From positions 1 through 14,206 of the forward strand of contig JBJKXM010000014.1 of the NCBI GenBank assembly GCA_045561575.1: a stretch of 14,206 nt of DNA, read 5' to 3'. Of this stretch, positions 8,669-14,206 are shown piece after piece. Below the pieces are notes generated by a model. That model did no database searches. It was given only the letters and a program-made list of their open reading frames with translations, and had not been told where the DNA came from. How positions within the stretch are numbered: the stretch's first letter is position 1; each line of letters begins with the position of its first letter. Both the position numbers and the translations under genes were made by a program. This DNA is from GCA-002715885 sp045561575 (lineage in GTDB: Bacteria; Bacteroidota; Bacteroidia; Flavobacteriales; BACL11).

Positions 8669-8683
8669 AAAATTAAATTTTAT

Positions 8684-8691
8684 CAAATCTA
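8684..8691 (-). promoter_or_regulatory. Candidate -7 promoter element for the coaX operon
   Basis: The minus strand reads TAGATTTG, an exact match to the Bacteroidota -7 consensus TAnnTTTG. With a start point some 4-7 bases downstream, transcription would begin near 8678, after the TTG at 8686 but before the TTG at 8668, giving a leader of about ten bases. No clear -33 TTTG is seen. It would drive coaX through the CNNM gene. Confidence 0.5.
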
Positions 8692-8749
8692 CAAAAAAGA
8701 GACTGTATTATATGATTAGATTTTTTTTTCTTCATGTTAAAAATTCTAT

Positions 8750-8757
8750 TAAATTTG
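8750..8757 (+). promoter_or_regulatory. Candidate -7 promoter element for tRNA-Phe
   Basis: TAAATTTG matches TAnnTTTG exactly and lies 13 bp before the first base of the tRNA. A T-rich run is upstream, but no convincing -33 TTTG at the expected distance. It is divergent from the coaX promoter, with about 60 bp between the two motifs. Confidence 0.55.
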
Positions 8758-8770
8758 CACCCCTAACAAT

Positions 8771-8843
8771 GGTACCTTAGCTCAGTTGGTAGAGCAATGG
8801 ACTGAAAATCCATGTGTCCCTGGTTCGATTCCTGGAGGTACCA
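8771..8843 (+). tRNA. tRNA-Phe (anticodon GAA)
   Basis: The 73-base gene folds as a full cloverleaf. The acceptor arm GGTACCT pairs with AGGTACC. The D arm has GCTC/GAGC around AGTTGGTA. The anticodon stem ATGGA/TCCAT encloses CTGAAAA, giving anticodon GAA for phenylalanine. The variable loop is GTGTC. The T arm is CCTGG-TTCGATT-CCTGG, in which four of five pairs form and the central position is a T:T mismatch. The discriminator base is A. The 3' CCA is not encoded (next bases CAA), so it is added after transcription. A single tRNA stands alone here, with its own promoter motif and a terminator directly after it. Confidence 0.97.
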
Positions 8844-8844
8844 C

Positions 8845-8872
8845 AAAAAGCAGCATTTAATGCTGCTTTTTT
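8845..8872. terminator. Bidirectional intrinsic terminator after tRNA-Phe
   Basis: GCAGCAT (8850-8856) pairs with ATGCTGC (8860-8866) around a TTA loop, flanked by five A on the left and six T on the right. It can terminate the tRNA transcript on the plus strand. It can also terminate the convergent isochorismatase-family gene, whose stop is 7 bp away, on the minus strand. Confidence 0.88.
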
Positions 8873-8878
8873 GTTTGT

Positions 8879-9442
8879 CTATACTAACAAACTAAGTAAT
8901 TCCTTTGAGTCTATAACAGTGGCAAACTCTTCATTTAAACTTGCTAATGAGTTTTCATATATCTCTTGACAATCAATTATGTCCCCAGAAATAGATTTAG
9001 TATTATAACAAGCTGTTGAATCAGAAATTAAATAAGTTTCAAATCCTAAATTTCCTGACATTCTAACTGTTGAAGATATACAGTGATTAGTTGTCATTCC
9101 AACAACGACTAATGTTTTAATATTAGATTTATGTAATAGGTGTTCTAAATTAGTACCAATAAATGCGCTATTTACCTCTTTAGTAAGTACTGTTTCTTTA
9201 GCAAGTGGTTTTACATGATCATTAAATTCGAACCCTGGTTTTGACTTATAAAGTTTCGAATTAGGATTTCTAGAGCTATGTCTAACATGTATTACAGGAA
9301 GCTGTAATTTTCTCCAATATTTTAAAATATCACCACAGATCAATTCTGCATTATGATTATTTCTTTTCAAACCTGGATAATCCTCTTCTAAAAATGCTTT
9401 TTGTACATCTACTAAAAGTAATGCGGGATTATTCTTAATCAT
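8879..9442 (-). CDS. Isochorismatase-family cysteine hydrolase
   Basis: A 187-residue cytoplasmic protein of the isochorismatase-like cysteine hydrolase superfamily. The three catalytic positions are visible: Asp12 in ALLLVDVQKAF, Lys88 in TVLTKEVNSAF, and Cys121 in VVVGMTTNHCISST, the usual cis-peptide/nucleophile loop. The length is normal for a single-domain member. The DxH-type metal site of nicotinamidases is not seen, so PncA is unlikely. The RHSSRNPNSKLY segment and FEFNDHVKPL resemble uncharacterised members acting on small amides or related compounds. No siderophore genes are nearby, so true isochorismatase activity is not supported and the substrate is unknown. It is a single-gene unit, divergent from the YwaF-like gene, and ends in the terminator shared with tRNA-Phe. 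A weak -7-like TATAGTTG lies at 9457-9464 on the minus strand. Confidence 0.88.
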   Translation of the reverse strand: MIKNNPALLLVDVQKAFLEEDYPGLKRNNHNAELICGDILKYWRKLQLPVIHVRHSSRNPNSKLYKSKPGFEFNDHVKPLAKETVLTKEVNSAFIGTNLEHLLHKSNIKTLVVVGMTTNHCISSTVRMSGNLGFETYLISDSTACYNTKSISGDIIDCQEIYENSLASLNEEFATVIDSKELLSLLV

Positions 9443-9463
9443 AATGTAAAATTAAGCAACTAT

Positions 9464-9480
9464 AAGATTTTAAAAATCTT
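9464..9480. repeat. Short inverted repeat in a divergent intergenic region
   Basis: AAGATTTT and AAAATCTT form a perfect palindrome around one A. It lies 22 bp upstream of the isochorismatase-family start, touching a weak -7-like site at 9457-9464, so it could be an operator. A second small inverted repeat, CTATG/CATAG with a 5-base loop, lies at 9506-9520. The region is very AT-rich, so chance is a real possibility. Confidence 0.3.
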
Positions 9481-9539
9481 CACATGTAAATTAATTGTTA
9501 GTTTGCTATGTATTGCATAGTTTTTAAATTAAATAAATC

Positions 9540-9547
9540 TAGATTTG
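9540..9547 (+). promoter_or_regulatory. Candidate -7 promoter element for the YwaF-like gene
   Basis: TAGATTTG matches TAnnTTTG exactly and is identical to the motifs before coaX and before the distal secreted paralog. It lies 22 bp ahead of the ATG at 9570, implying a leader of about 15-18 bases, A-rich and without a Shine-Dalgarno sequence. Confidence 0.5.
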
Positions 9548-9569
9548 TTTAAAATAAAATTTTCATTAA

Positions 9570-10286
9570 ATGGATCCAATAATTATTATAGATTTCCTCT
9601 CAAAAGAATGGATGATAAATATGATTATTACACTATCATTTATAGCTTTATATTTTATAATTGCATTTAAAACAAATGATGAAAAATTACCAATAATATT
9701 AAAAGTAAGTAGTCTTTTGGTATTGCTGATGACGTTAGCAAATCATTTAATATTAATCTTTATTGATTCATGGACCGTTACCGATAACCTACCGCTTCAC
9801 CTATGTAGTATTTCTGCTATTATTTGCTGTTTTATTGGTTTTATAAAAAAAAATCAGATTCTTTTTGAATTTTTATTTTATGCCGGAATAATTGGTGGAA
9901 CGCTATCTTTATTAACACCACAAATTACATTATATAAGGAGCTAAACTTTTTTTACATCATGTTCTACTTTAAACATACATCAATAATTACAATCCCGCT
10001 ATTCATGAGATATAATATGAAATTAAATTTATCAAAAAACTCATGGTTTAAAGCATTTGGCTTAATTAATATTATTCTTTTTATTATTATACCAATCAAT
10101 AATTTACTCAGCTCTAACTATCTTTATGTTTCCACACCTCCACAGGTAAATAATCCGTTGATAATAAATAATCTAAATAAAATAATGGGCATCCCAACAT
10201 ACGTCTTCTACTGGGAAATTATTATGATTTCATTACTATTGGTTCTTTATTCATTTTTTAGAAATAAAAAAACAGCAACTAATTAG
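9570..10286 (+). CDS. YwaF / TIGR02206 (TMEM164-like) integral membrane protein
   Basis: A 238-residue inner-membrane protein with about six to seven hydrophobic segments. Features typical of the YwaF/TIGR02206 group are LPLHLCSISAI (74-84), GGTLSLLTP (109-117), YFKHTSIITIPL (133-144), and NYLYVSTPPQ before the last helices, with MGIPTYVFYWE in place of the usual GPWPWY-like motif. The family is grouped with eukaryotic TMEM164, which is reported to act as a lipid acyltransferase through a conserved cysteine. Cys79 in LPLHLC would be the corresponding position, but I have not aligned them. Activity in bacteria is unproven as far as I know. The gene stands alone, with its own -7 motif upstream and a terminator that begins inside its last codons. 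It is convergent with the secreted paralog gene. Confidence 0.82.
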   Translation: MDPIIIIDFLSKEWMINMIITLSFIALYFIIAFKTNDEKLPIILKVSSLLVLLMTLANHLILIFIDSWTVTDNLPLHLCSISAIICCFIGFIKKNQILFEFLFYAGIIGGTLSLLTPQITLYKELNFFYIMFYFKHTSIITIPLFMRYNMKLNLSKNSWFKAFGLINIILFIIIPINNLLSSNYLYVSTPPQVNNPLIINNLNKIMGIPTYVFYWEIIMISLLLVLYSFFRNKKTATN

Positions 10287-10297
10287 TTGCTGTTTTT
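10268..10297. terminator. Bidirectional intrinsic terminator overlapping the YwaF-like stop codon
   Basis: AAAAACAGCAACT (10268-10280) pairs with AGTTGCTGTTTTT (10285-10297) around an AATT loop. The TAG stop codon of the plus-strand gene (10284-10286) lies at the loop and the start of the 3' arm. The opposite strand has a run of seven T after the hairpin, so it also serves the minus-strand secreted-protein gene ending at 10316. Confidence 0.9.
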
Positions 10298-10308
10298 ACT
10301 AATTAGTT
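10278..10308. repeat. Two 11-bp direct repeats, each with a palindromic core
   Basis: ACTAATTAGTT occurs at 10278-10288 and again at 10298-10308, exactly 20 bp apart. The first ten bases (ACTAATTAGT) are self-complementary. The first copy is part of the terminator hairpin. The second lies between the terminator and the stop of the convergent gene and could let alternative hairpins form. Confidence 0.45.
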
Positions 10309-10315
10309 ACCCTAA

Positions 10316-12169
10316 CTATTCAATAACTAACTTAGTTGTGTAGGTAGATTTATTATTTTTAATTTTAGCTGTATATACTCCTGAAGATAGCATACTCATA
10401 TCAATCTTATTTTCTAGTCTATTTATGTTAAGTTCAAGAAGAACCTGCTGCCCATAAACATTAGTAATTTCAAGATCATAAGAATGATTATTTAAGTTTT
10501 CAATTACAAAGTTACCATTTGAAGGATTTGGATAAACATTAAAATTTAAATCTATATTAGCCTCATCAATACTATTAGGAGTTCCAAAATTCATCCTTAT
10601 AAGCAGTGCTTTAGAAATAGTATACCAATTTCCATTCCCACAGTTATCCTGGAGATATCTTGAAGTATTTGGATTAGTGGTACTACTTATTAAAGAGGTG
10701 TCTTGCGGATGTTGTCTTCCTCTTACTGCAGCCATATAAGAAGTTCCTGCAGTTAAAAAATAAGGATTTAATAAAGGTAGCGTAACCCAACTATCAATAT
10801 CTACAGCTGTCAATATGTAAGGATCTGATTCCTCTAAATAAATTTGACCGTCTGCTTCATATAATTCAACATTTAACTCGGCTCCCGGTACAGAATTATC
10901 ATTAACATGAAATGAAATTGATGTTATTGTAGTATTTTCATAAATATCAAATCGATTGGCAAGAACCTGACCACCACATGATCTTCCTAAAAAGTAACCA
11001 TTTCCAGCATTAGCTCCATCAGAATTCCAATCATAATCTATGCCATATACAGTGTCAGTAACAATAGTTCCTCTAACTAATGTATCAGTAGATGGAAAAG
11101 AATCTGAACTTGCCCAAAAACTTATATCATGATAACCATATGAAGTAGGAGAAAAATTAGTGTTTGTAGCTAAAGTATCATAAGAATTAACCATCGAAGT
11201 CATTCCATTAGATGAAGCGGAAGCTATATTATTTCCTGAAACATCATCTATTGAAACATGTAATGTTGTATTTGTTTGAGGGCTTGCTCCGTTGTTTTGA
11301 ACTACAGCTTCCATTCTGTATGGGTTCTGATTTGCTTGATTCATTGGGTTGAATGTATAATCAACTCCAATATCACCTGTTATCTGATAACCTAACCACC
11401 ATCCACCATAAGTATGATCAGCAATTTCAAGTCTGTTTGGATCTGTTTCAACAATTTTAATATCATCTATCATCCAGTAATAACATCTAGCAACCCAACC
11501 AAATCTTAAATAAACTGTAGATTGATTTCCTGCAACAGTAGAGATGTTAATACTTGTAAATTCAGGATTTGAGGATTGAGTATTATTAGATAATCCGCCA
11601 TGCACTTGATATTCAGTCCAATTAATAGAATCTGAACTTACATATATTGATGGTGGTGTAAAATTTGTATTTCCGAGGTTATTATACCTAAACAAATGCT
11701 CAAATTCTACACTTACTGCAGGATACATAGATAAATCAATAGCATTAGTTGTTACAGTTGACTCAATATATTGGTAGGTTGACCCAGAAGGCTGTCCATT
11801 TGCATAGTGATTAGCTGAATCAGTATCACAAATCAAAAATCCATTACTTGCTGTTGTAGAAGTAAGTGCATTTGATGGAGAATTTCCCTGATTACCATTC
11901 CAATATCCCCATGTTCCATCTGTTGTCCAAGCCCATGGGCATGTAGCAAATGCACCCGCCATATTAGTTGAACTTGTTGACCAAAGTGAGGGGAAACCTC
12001 CAGAAAAATCTTCAGACCATATAGGTGTTTGAGTAGAAATAAAGTTGTTTGTATTCGGCATACTATTTTGCAAATCAACCGTTTCATTATCATTTACTGA
12101 AGTCACAGATTGAGCAAAAAGAAAAGTAGAACAAATACTAATTATAAATAATAGATATATTTTTTTCAT
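10316..12169 (-). CDS. Type IX-secreted protein with choice-of-anchor-J-like domain (paralog A)
   Basis: A 617-residue exported protein. The signal peptide is MKKIYLLFIISICSTFLFAQ (about 1-20). A jelly-roll region resembling the choice-of-anchor J/MAM-like domain spans about 50-242, from WSEDFSGGFPSLW to YYWMIDDIKIVE. A middle region at about 254-370 starts YGGWWLGYQITGDIG and looks like an immunoglobulin-like beta-sandwich. A further module at about 371-527 begins YGIDYDWNSDGAN and holds GRSCGGQV and GTSYMAAVRG; Cys398 and Cys510 are both matched in the neighbouring paralog and may pair. The type IX (Por) sorting domain is at about 542-617, with NVYPNPSNGNF and a final SSGVYTAKI. No catalytic motif such as HExxH is visible. 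Adhesion or surface display is plausible but inferred. The gene follows its paralog after a terminator and has its own -7 motif. Confidence 0.85.
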   Translation of the reverse strand: MKKIYLLFIISICSTFLFAQSVTSVNDNETVDLQNSMPNTNNFISTQTPIWSEDFSGGFPSLWSTSSTNMAGAFATCPWAWTTDGTWGYWNGNQGNSPSNALTSTTASNGFLICDTDSANHYANGQPSGSTYQYIESTVTTNAIDLSMYPAVSVEFEHLFRYNNLGNTNFTPPSIYVSSDSINWTEYQVHGGLSNNTQSSNPEFTSINISTVAGNQSTVYLRFGWVARCYYWMIDDIKIVETDPNRLEIADHTYGGWWLGYQITGDIGVDYTFNPMNQANQNPYRMEAVVQNNGASPQTNTTLHVSIDDVSGNNIASASSNGMTSMVNSYDTLATNTNFSPTSYGYHDISFWASSDSFPSTDTLVRGTIVTDTVYGIDYDWNSDGANAGNGYFLGRSCGGQVLANRFDIYENTTITSISFHVNDNSVPGAELNVELYEADGQIYLEESDPYILTAVDIDSWVTLPLLNPYFLTAGTSYMAAVRGRQHPQDTSLISSTTNPNTSRYLQDNCGNGNWYTISKALLIRMNFGTPNSIDEANIDLNFNVYPNPSNGNFVIENLNNHSYDLEITNVYGQQVLLELNINRLENKIDMSMLSSGVYTAKIKNNKSTYTTKLVIE

Positions 12170-12185
12170 ATTTTTTTGATTTAAA

Positions 12186-12193
12186 CAAATATA
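12186..12193 (-). promoter_or_regulatory. Candidate -7 promoter element for paralog A
   Basis: The minus strand reads TATATTTG, an exact TAnnTTTG match, 16 bp upstream of the ATG at 12169. It directly follows the T-tract of the preceding gene's terminator, so termination and restart are packed into about 45 bp. The leader would be roughly ten bases. Confidence 0.5.
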
Positions 12194-12229
12194 AAAAAAG
12201 CTCTGTGATTAAACAGAGCTTTTTTTTTT
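12193..12229 (-). terminator. Intrinsic terminator of paralog B
   Basis: AGCTCTGT (12199-12206) pairs with ACAGAGCT (12213-12220) around a 6-base loop. On the minus strand a run of A precedes the stem and seven T follow it. It lies 16 bp beyond the stop of paralog B, so the two secreted-protein genes are likely separate units despite their tandem order. The plus strand also carries nine T after the stem. Confidence 0.88.
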
Positions 12230-12244
12230 GAAAAATAATATTAT

Positions 12245-14134
12245 CTATTGTAGAATAATTGACTTTGTTGAAACTTTATCTTTATAGTATAACTTCACTG
12301 TATAGATTCCTTTTTCATAACCATCTAAATCAACTGATAGTGAATTTATTCCATCATGATTATATTTAATTATTTCCTGACCAATTACACTAGTTATACT
12401 AACAACACAAGATTTTTGAGTTTCTATAGTAAATAAACCGTTTGTTGGATTTGGATAAATAATAAAGTCTGAATTATTACCTTGTTCATCAACATTAGAA
12501 GGAGCAGTAATATCTCCAAAATTCATTCTAATTGCCATTTTATCAGTAGCAGAATACCATGTCCCTGCAGGATTAGCTGAATTTAAATTACAACCATTGT
12601 CTTGTATATAACTTGCAGATGCGGAATTAACTGCAACAGTAATCATAAACGTATCTGTTGGATGAGCATATCCTCTGACAGCAGCCATGTATGATGTTCC
12701 TTTAAAAACAGGAAGTGGACTTAATAAAGGAACAGTCACCCAATTTCCTATATCAGCAGGAGTTAATTGATATGGATCAGATTCAGCTAAAAATATACTA
12801 TTTGTACCAAAGCCTTCATAAATTTCTGTTGTCATCTGAGCACCAACAACAGATTCTGATCCAACGTGAAATGATATTGATGTTACCTCATCATCTGCAT
12901 ATACATCATATGCTGTTGTTCCAACTTGACCACCACATGTTCTACCAATTCGCCATGCACTTGTTCCAAGATTAGCACCATCTGAATTCCAATCATAATC
13001 AATTCCATAAATAGAATCAGTTACGATTGTTGACATAGTTGCTGTATCAGTTGTTGGAAATGAATCTGAACTTGCCCAAATACTTACATTATGTGTACCC
13101 ATATTTGTTGGTGTATAAAAACTATTTATAGCAAGCGTATCTACTGCAGCAATAGCAAGAGTTATTGAATTAGACACATCAGAAAATAAAACATTTCCAG
13201 CATCATCAGCAATCTCTCCATGTAAAGTAGTGTTGTTTTGAGCATTGGCTCCAAGATTTCTTACAACACCTTCTAATCTGTAAGGATTTCCAAGTGCCTG
13301 AGCCATAGGATTAAAAGTATAATTACAACCTAGATCTCCTGTTACTTGATAACCTTTCCACCATCCACCAAACATTTCATCTTGACAAACCATTAAGTTA
13401 GCTGGTGTCTCAATCAATTGTATGTCATCTATGCACCAAAAATAATATCCATAATAGTTATTATATAAAACGGTACCATCATAAATAAATTGAATATGAA
13501 CACTTGGCTGTCCAGCAATATTAGGAGGGAGATTTAACATTACTTGATAATCGGCAGTTGTAGCATCATTTACATCAATATCAGGGTGTACTTCCATTTC
13601 ATTTGTGAAAGTTGCACCTCCATCAATACTGAAGGCTACTTTAGCAATTCCAGTGTACTCTCTGTAAAAACTATTAAAAATTAAAGAAACAGCTGGATAG
13701 CTGGAAAGATCAATTGACTCAGTAGTAAGTGTACCTATGTGTCCATTTGGATTAGAAGGATATGGTCCTGTTCCGAATGCACCTGCTACTCCATTATTAT
13801 CATAATAATCTGAGTCAAAAATCATAAACCCATTTTGAGCGGTAGGTGATTGAATTGGACCTTGATTTGTTCCATATGCACCCTGAGTTCCAACAGTTGA
13901 GTTTGGCACAGTAGAAGGGCCTCTATAAACCCATGGAACAGTTGAATTAGCCCATGTACTTGGAATACCATTAGAAAAATCTTCAGACCAAATAGTTGTA
14001 ACAGATTTTGGCACCTTTACTGAAGAAGCATATTCCTTATAATTTTTTGAAGTTAAAACATGCTCTGTGTTTACTTGACCAAATGATATCTGGTAAGATA
14101 AAACAATGCACAAAATTGTAAATATTTTTTTCAT
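12245..14134 (-). CDS. Type IX-secreted protein with choice-of-anchor-J-like domain (paralog B)
   Basis: A 629-residue exported protein and tandem paralog of the gene downstream. The start is taken as the ATG at 14134, giving a normal signal peptide MKKIFTILCIVLSYQISFGQ. The frame stays open upstream to a TTG at the window edge, but that extension would bury the signal sequence. Domains follow the order of paralog A: anchor-J-like jelly roll at about 48-242 (IWSEDFSNGIPSTW to YFWCIDDIQLIE), middle region from 255 (FGGWWKGYQVTGDLG), module from 376 (YGIDYDWNSDGANLG, GRTCGGQV, GTSYMAAVRG, with Cys400 and Cys515 matching the cysteines of A), and a sorting domain at about 555-629 (IIYPNPTNGLF, YEKGIYTVKL). 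Differences cluster in the jelly roll, where B has DGGATF in place of A's SSDSINW. No catalytic motif is seen; the role is unknown. Confidence 0.85.
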   Translation of the reverse strand: MKKIFTILCIVLSYQISFGQVNTEHVLTSKNYKEYASSVKVPKSVTTIWSEDFSNGIPSTWANSTVPWVYRGPSTVPNSTVGTQGAYGTNQGPIQSPTAQNGFMIFDSDYYDNNGVAGAFGTGPYPSNPNGHIGTLTTESIDLSSYPAVSLIFNSFYREYTGIAKVAFSIDGGATFTNEMEVHPDIDVNDATTADYQVMLNLPPNIAGQPSVHIQFIYDGTVLYNNYYGYYFWCIDDIQLIETPANLMVCQDEMFGGWWKGYQVTGDLGCNYTFNPMAQALGNPYRLEGVVRNLGANAQNNTTLHGEIADDAGNVLFSDVSNSITLAIAAVDTLAINSFYTPTNMGTHNVSIWASSDSFPTTDTATMSTIVTDSIYGIDYDWNSDGANLGTSAWRIGRTCGGQVGTTAYDVYADDEVTSISFHVGSESVVGAQMTTEIYEGFGTNSIFLAESDPYQLTPADIGNWVTVPLLSPLPVFKGTSYMAAVRGYAHPTDTFMITVAVNSASASYIQDNGCNLNSANPAGTWYSATDKMAIRMNFGDITAPSNVDEQGNNSDFIIYPNPTNGLFTIETQKSCVVSITSVIGQEIIKYNHDGINSLSVDLDGYEKGIYTVKLYYKDKVSTKSIILQ

Positions 14135-14148
14135 AATCTTTTTTTTAA

Positions 14149-14156
14149 CAAATCTA
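14149..14156 (-). promoter_or_regulatory. Candidate -7 promoter element for paralog B
   Basis: The minus strand reads TAGATTTG, an exact TAnnTTTG match, 14 bp upstream of the ATG at 14134. Its position inside the open frame upstream of that ATG supports 14134 over the farther TTG as the true start. Confidence 0.5.
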
Positions 14157-14206
14157 CAAAATCTAATCTGTAAAAATAGATATAGAAATAAATAAAAAAA
14201 GGGCAA

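Noticed and set aside
8879..9442. Nicotinamidase (PncA) identity for the isochorismatase-family gene
   Set aside because: The catalytic Asp, Lys and Cys are present, but the DxH-type metal-binding motif expected in nicotinamidases is not visible.
10316..14134. Secreted metallopeptidase function for the two type IX cargo proteins
   Set aside because: Anchor-J and sorting domains often accompany peptidases in Bacteroidota, but neither protein contains HExxH or another recognisable catalytic motif.
14135..14206. A 24-codon N-terminal extension of paralog B starting at a TTG at the window edge
   Set aside because: It would place a second hydrophobic stretch before a normal signal peptide and would run through a perfect promoter -7 element; the ATG at 14134 gives a standard exported protein.
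1..14206. CRISPR array, insertion sequence, phage, toxin-antitoxin or defence genes
   Set aside because: No regularly spaced repeats, transposase, integrase, nuclease or helicase motifs were seen on either strand, although a tRNA, a common integration target, is present.

Overview
The window looks like chromosomal DNA from a low-GC member of the Bacteroidota, probably of the Flavobacteriales type and perhaps marine. Four things point there: Por-type (type IX) C-terminal sorting domains on two secreted proteins; promoter -7 elements matching TAnnTTTG in front of most transcription units; A-rich leaders without Shine-Dalgarno sequences; and the gene order coaX, outer-membrane protein, TPR protein, lptC, CNNM/CorC protein, PpiD-like foldase, which I recall as a recurring Bacteroidota arrangement. 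The species cannot be named from the sequence.

Layout. At the left edge (1-1448, + strand) is the end of penicillin-binding protein 2 and, overlapping it by ATGA, rodA: the transpeptidase/glycosyltransferase pair of the elongasome. It meets, tail to tail with a single base between the stop codons, a long minus-strand block (8668 down to 1450). That block holds coaX, an outer-membrane beta-barrel protein, a TPR protein, lptC and a CNNM/CorC-family membrane protein, with gaps of 2-3 bp or an 8-bp overlap, then a 74-bp gap with a likely promoter and the PpiD-like periplasmic foldase. Most of these genes build or maintain the cell envelope: peptidoglycan, LPS export and outer-membrane protein folding. 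coaX (coenzyme A synthesis) leads the operon.

In the centre (8771-8843, + strand) is tRNA-Phe(GAA), followed by a bidirectional terminator shared with a minus-strand isochorismatase-family hydrolase. Divergent from that hydrolase is a plus-strand YwaF/TIGR02206 (TMEM164-like) membrane protein, whose terminator overlaps its own stop codon.

At the right (10316-14134, - strand) are two tandem paralogous secreted proteins of 617 and 629 residues, each with a signal peptide, a choice-of-anchor-J-like jelly roll, a shared central region with no assignment I can make, and a type IX sorting domain. An intrinsic terminator separates them and each has its own promoter motif.

No mobile element, CRISPR array, rRNA or defence system was seen, and no gene-free stretch exceeds about 130 bp. 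Most of the window is core genome. The parts least explained are the tandem secreted paralogs, the uncharacterised outer-membrane/TPR pair inside the coaX-lptC operon, and the YwaF-like protein.
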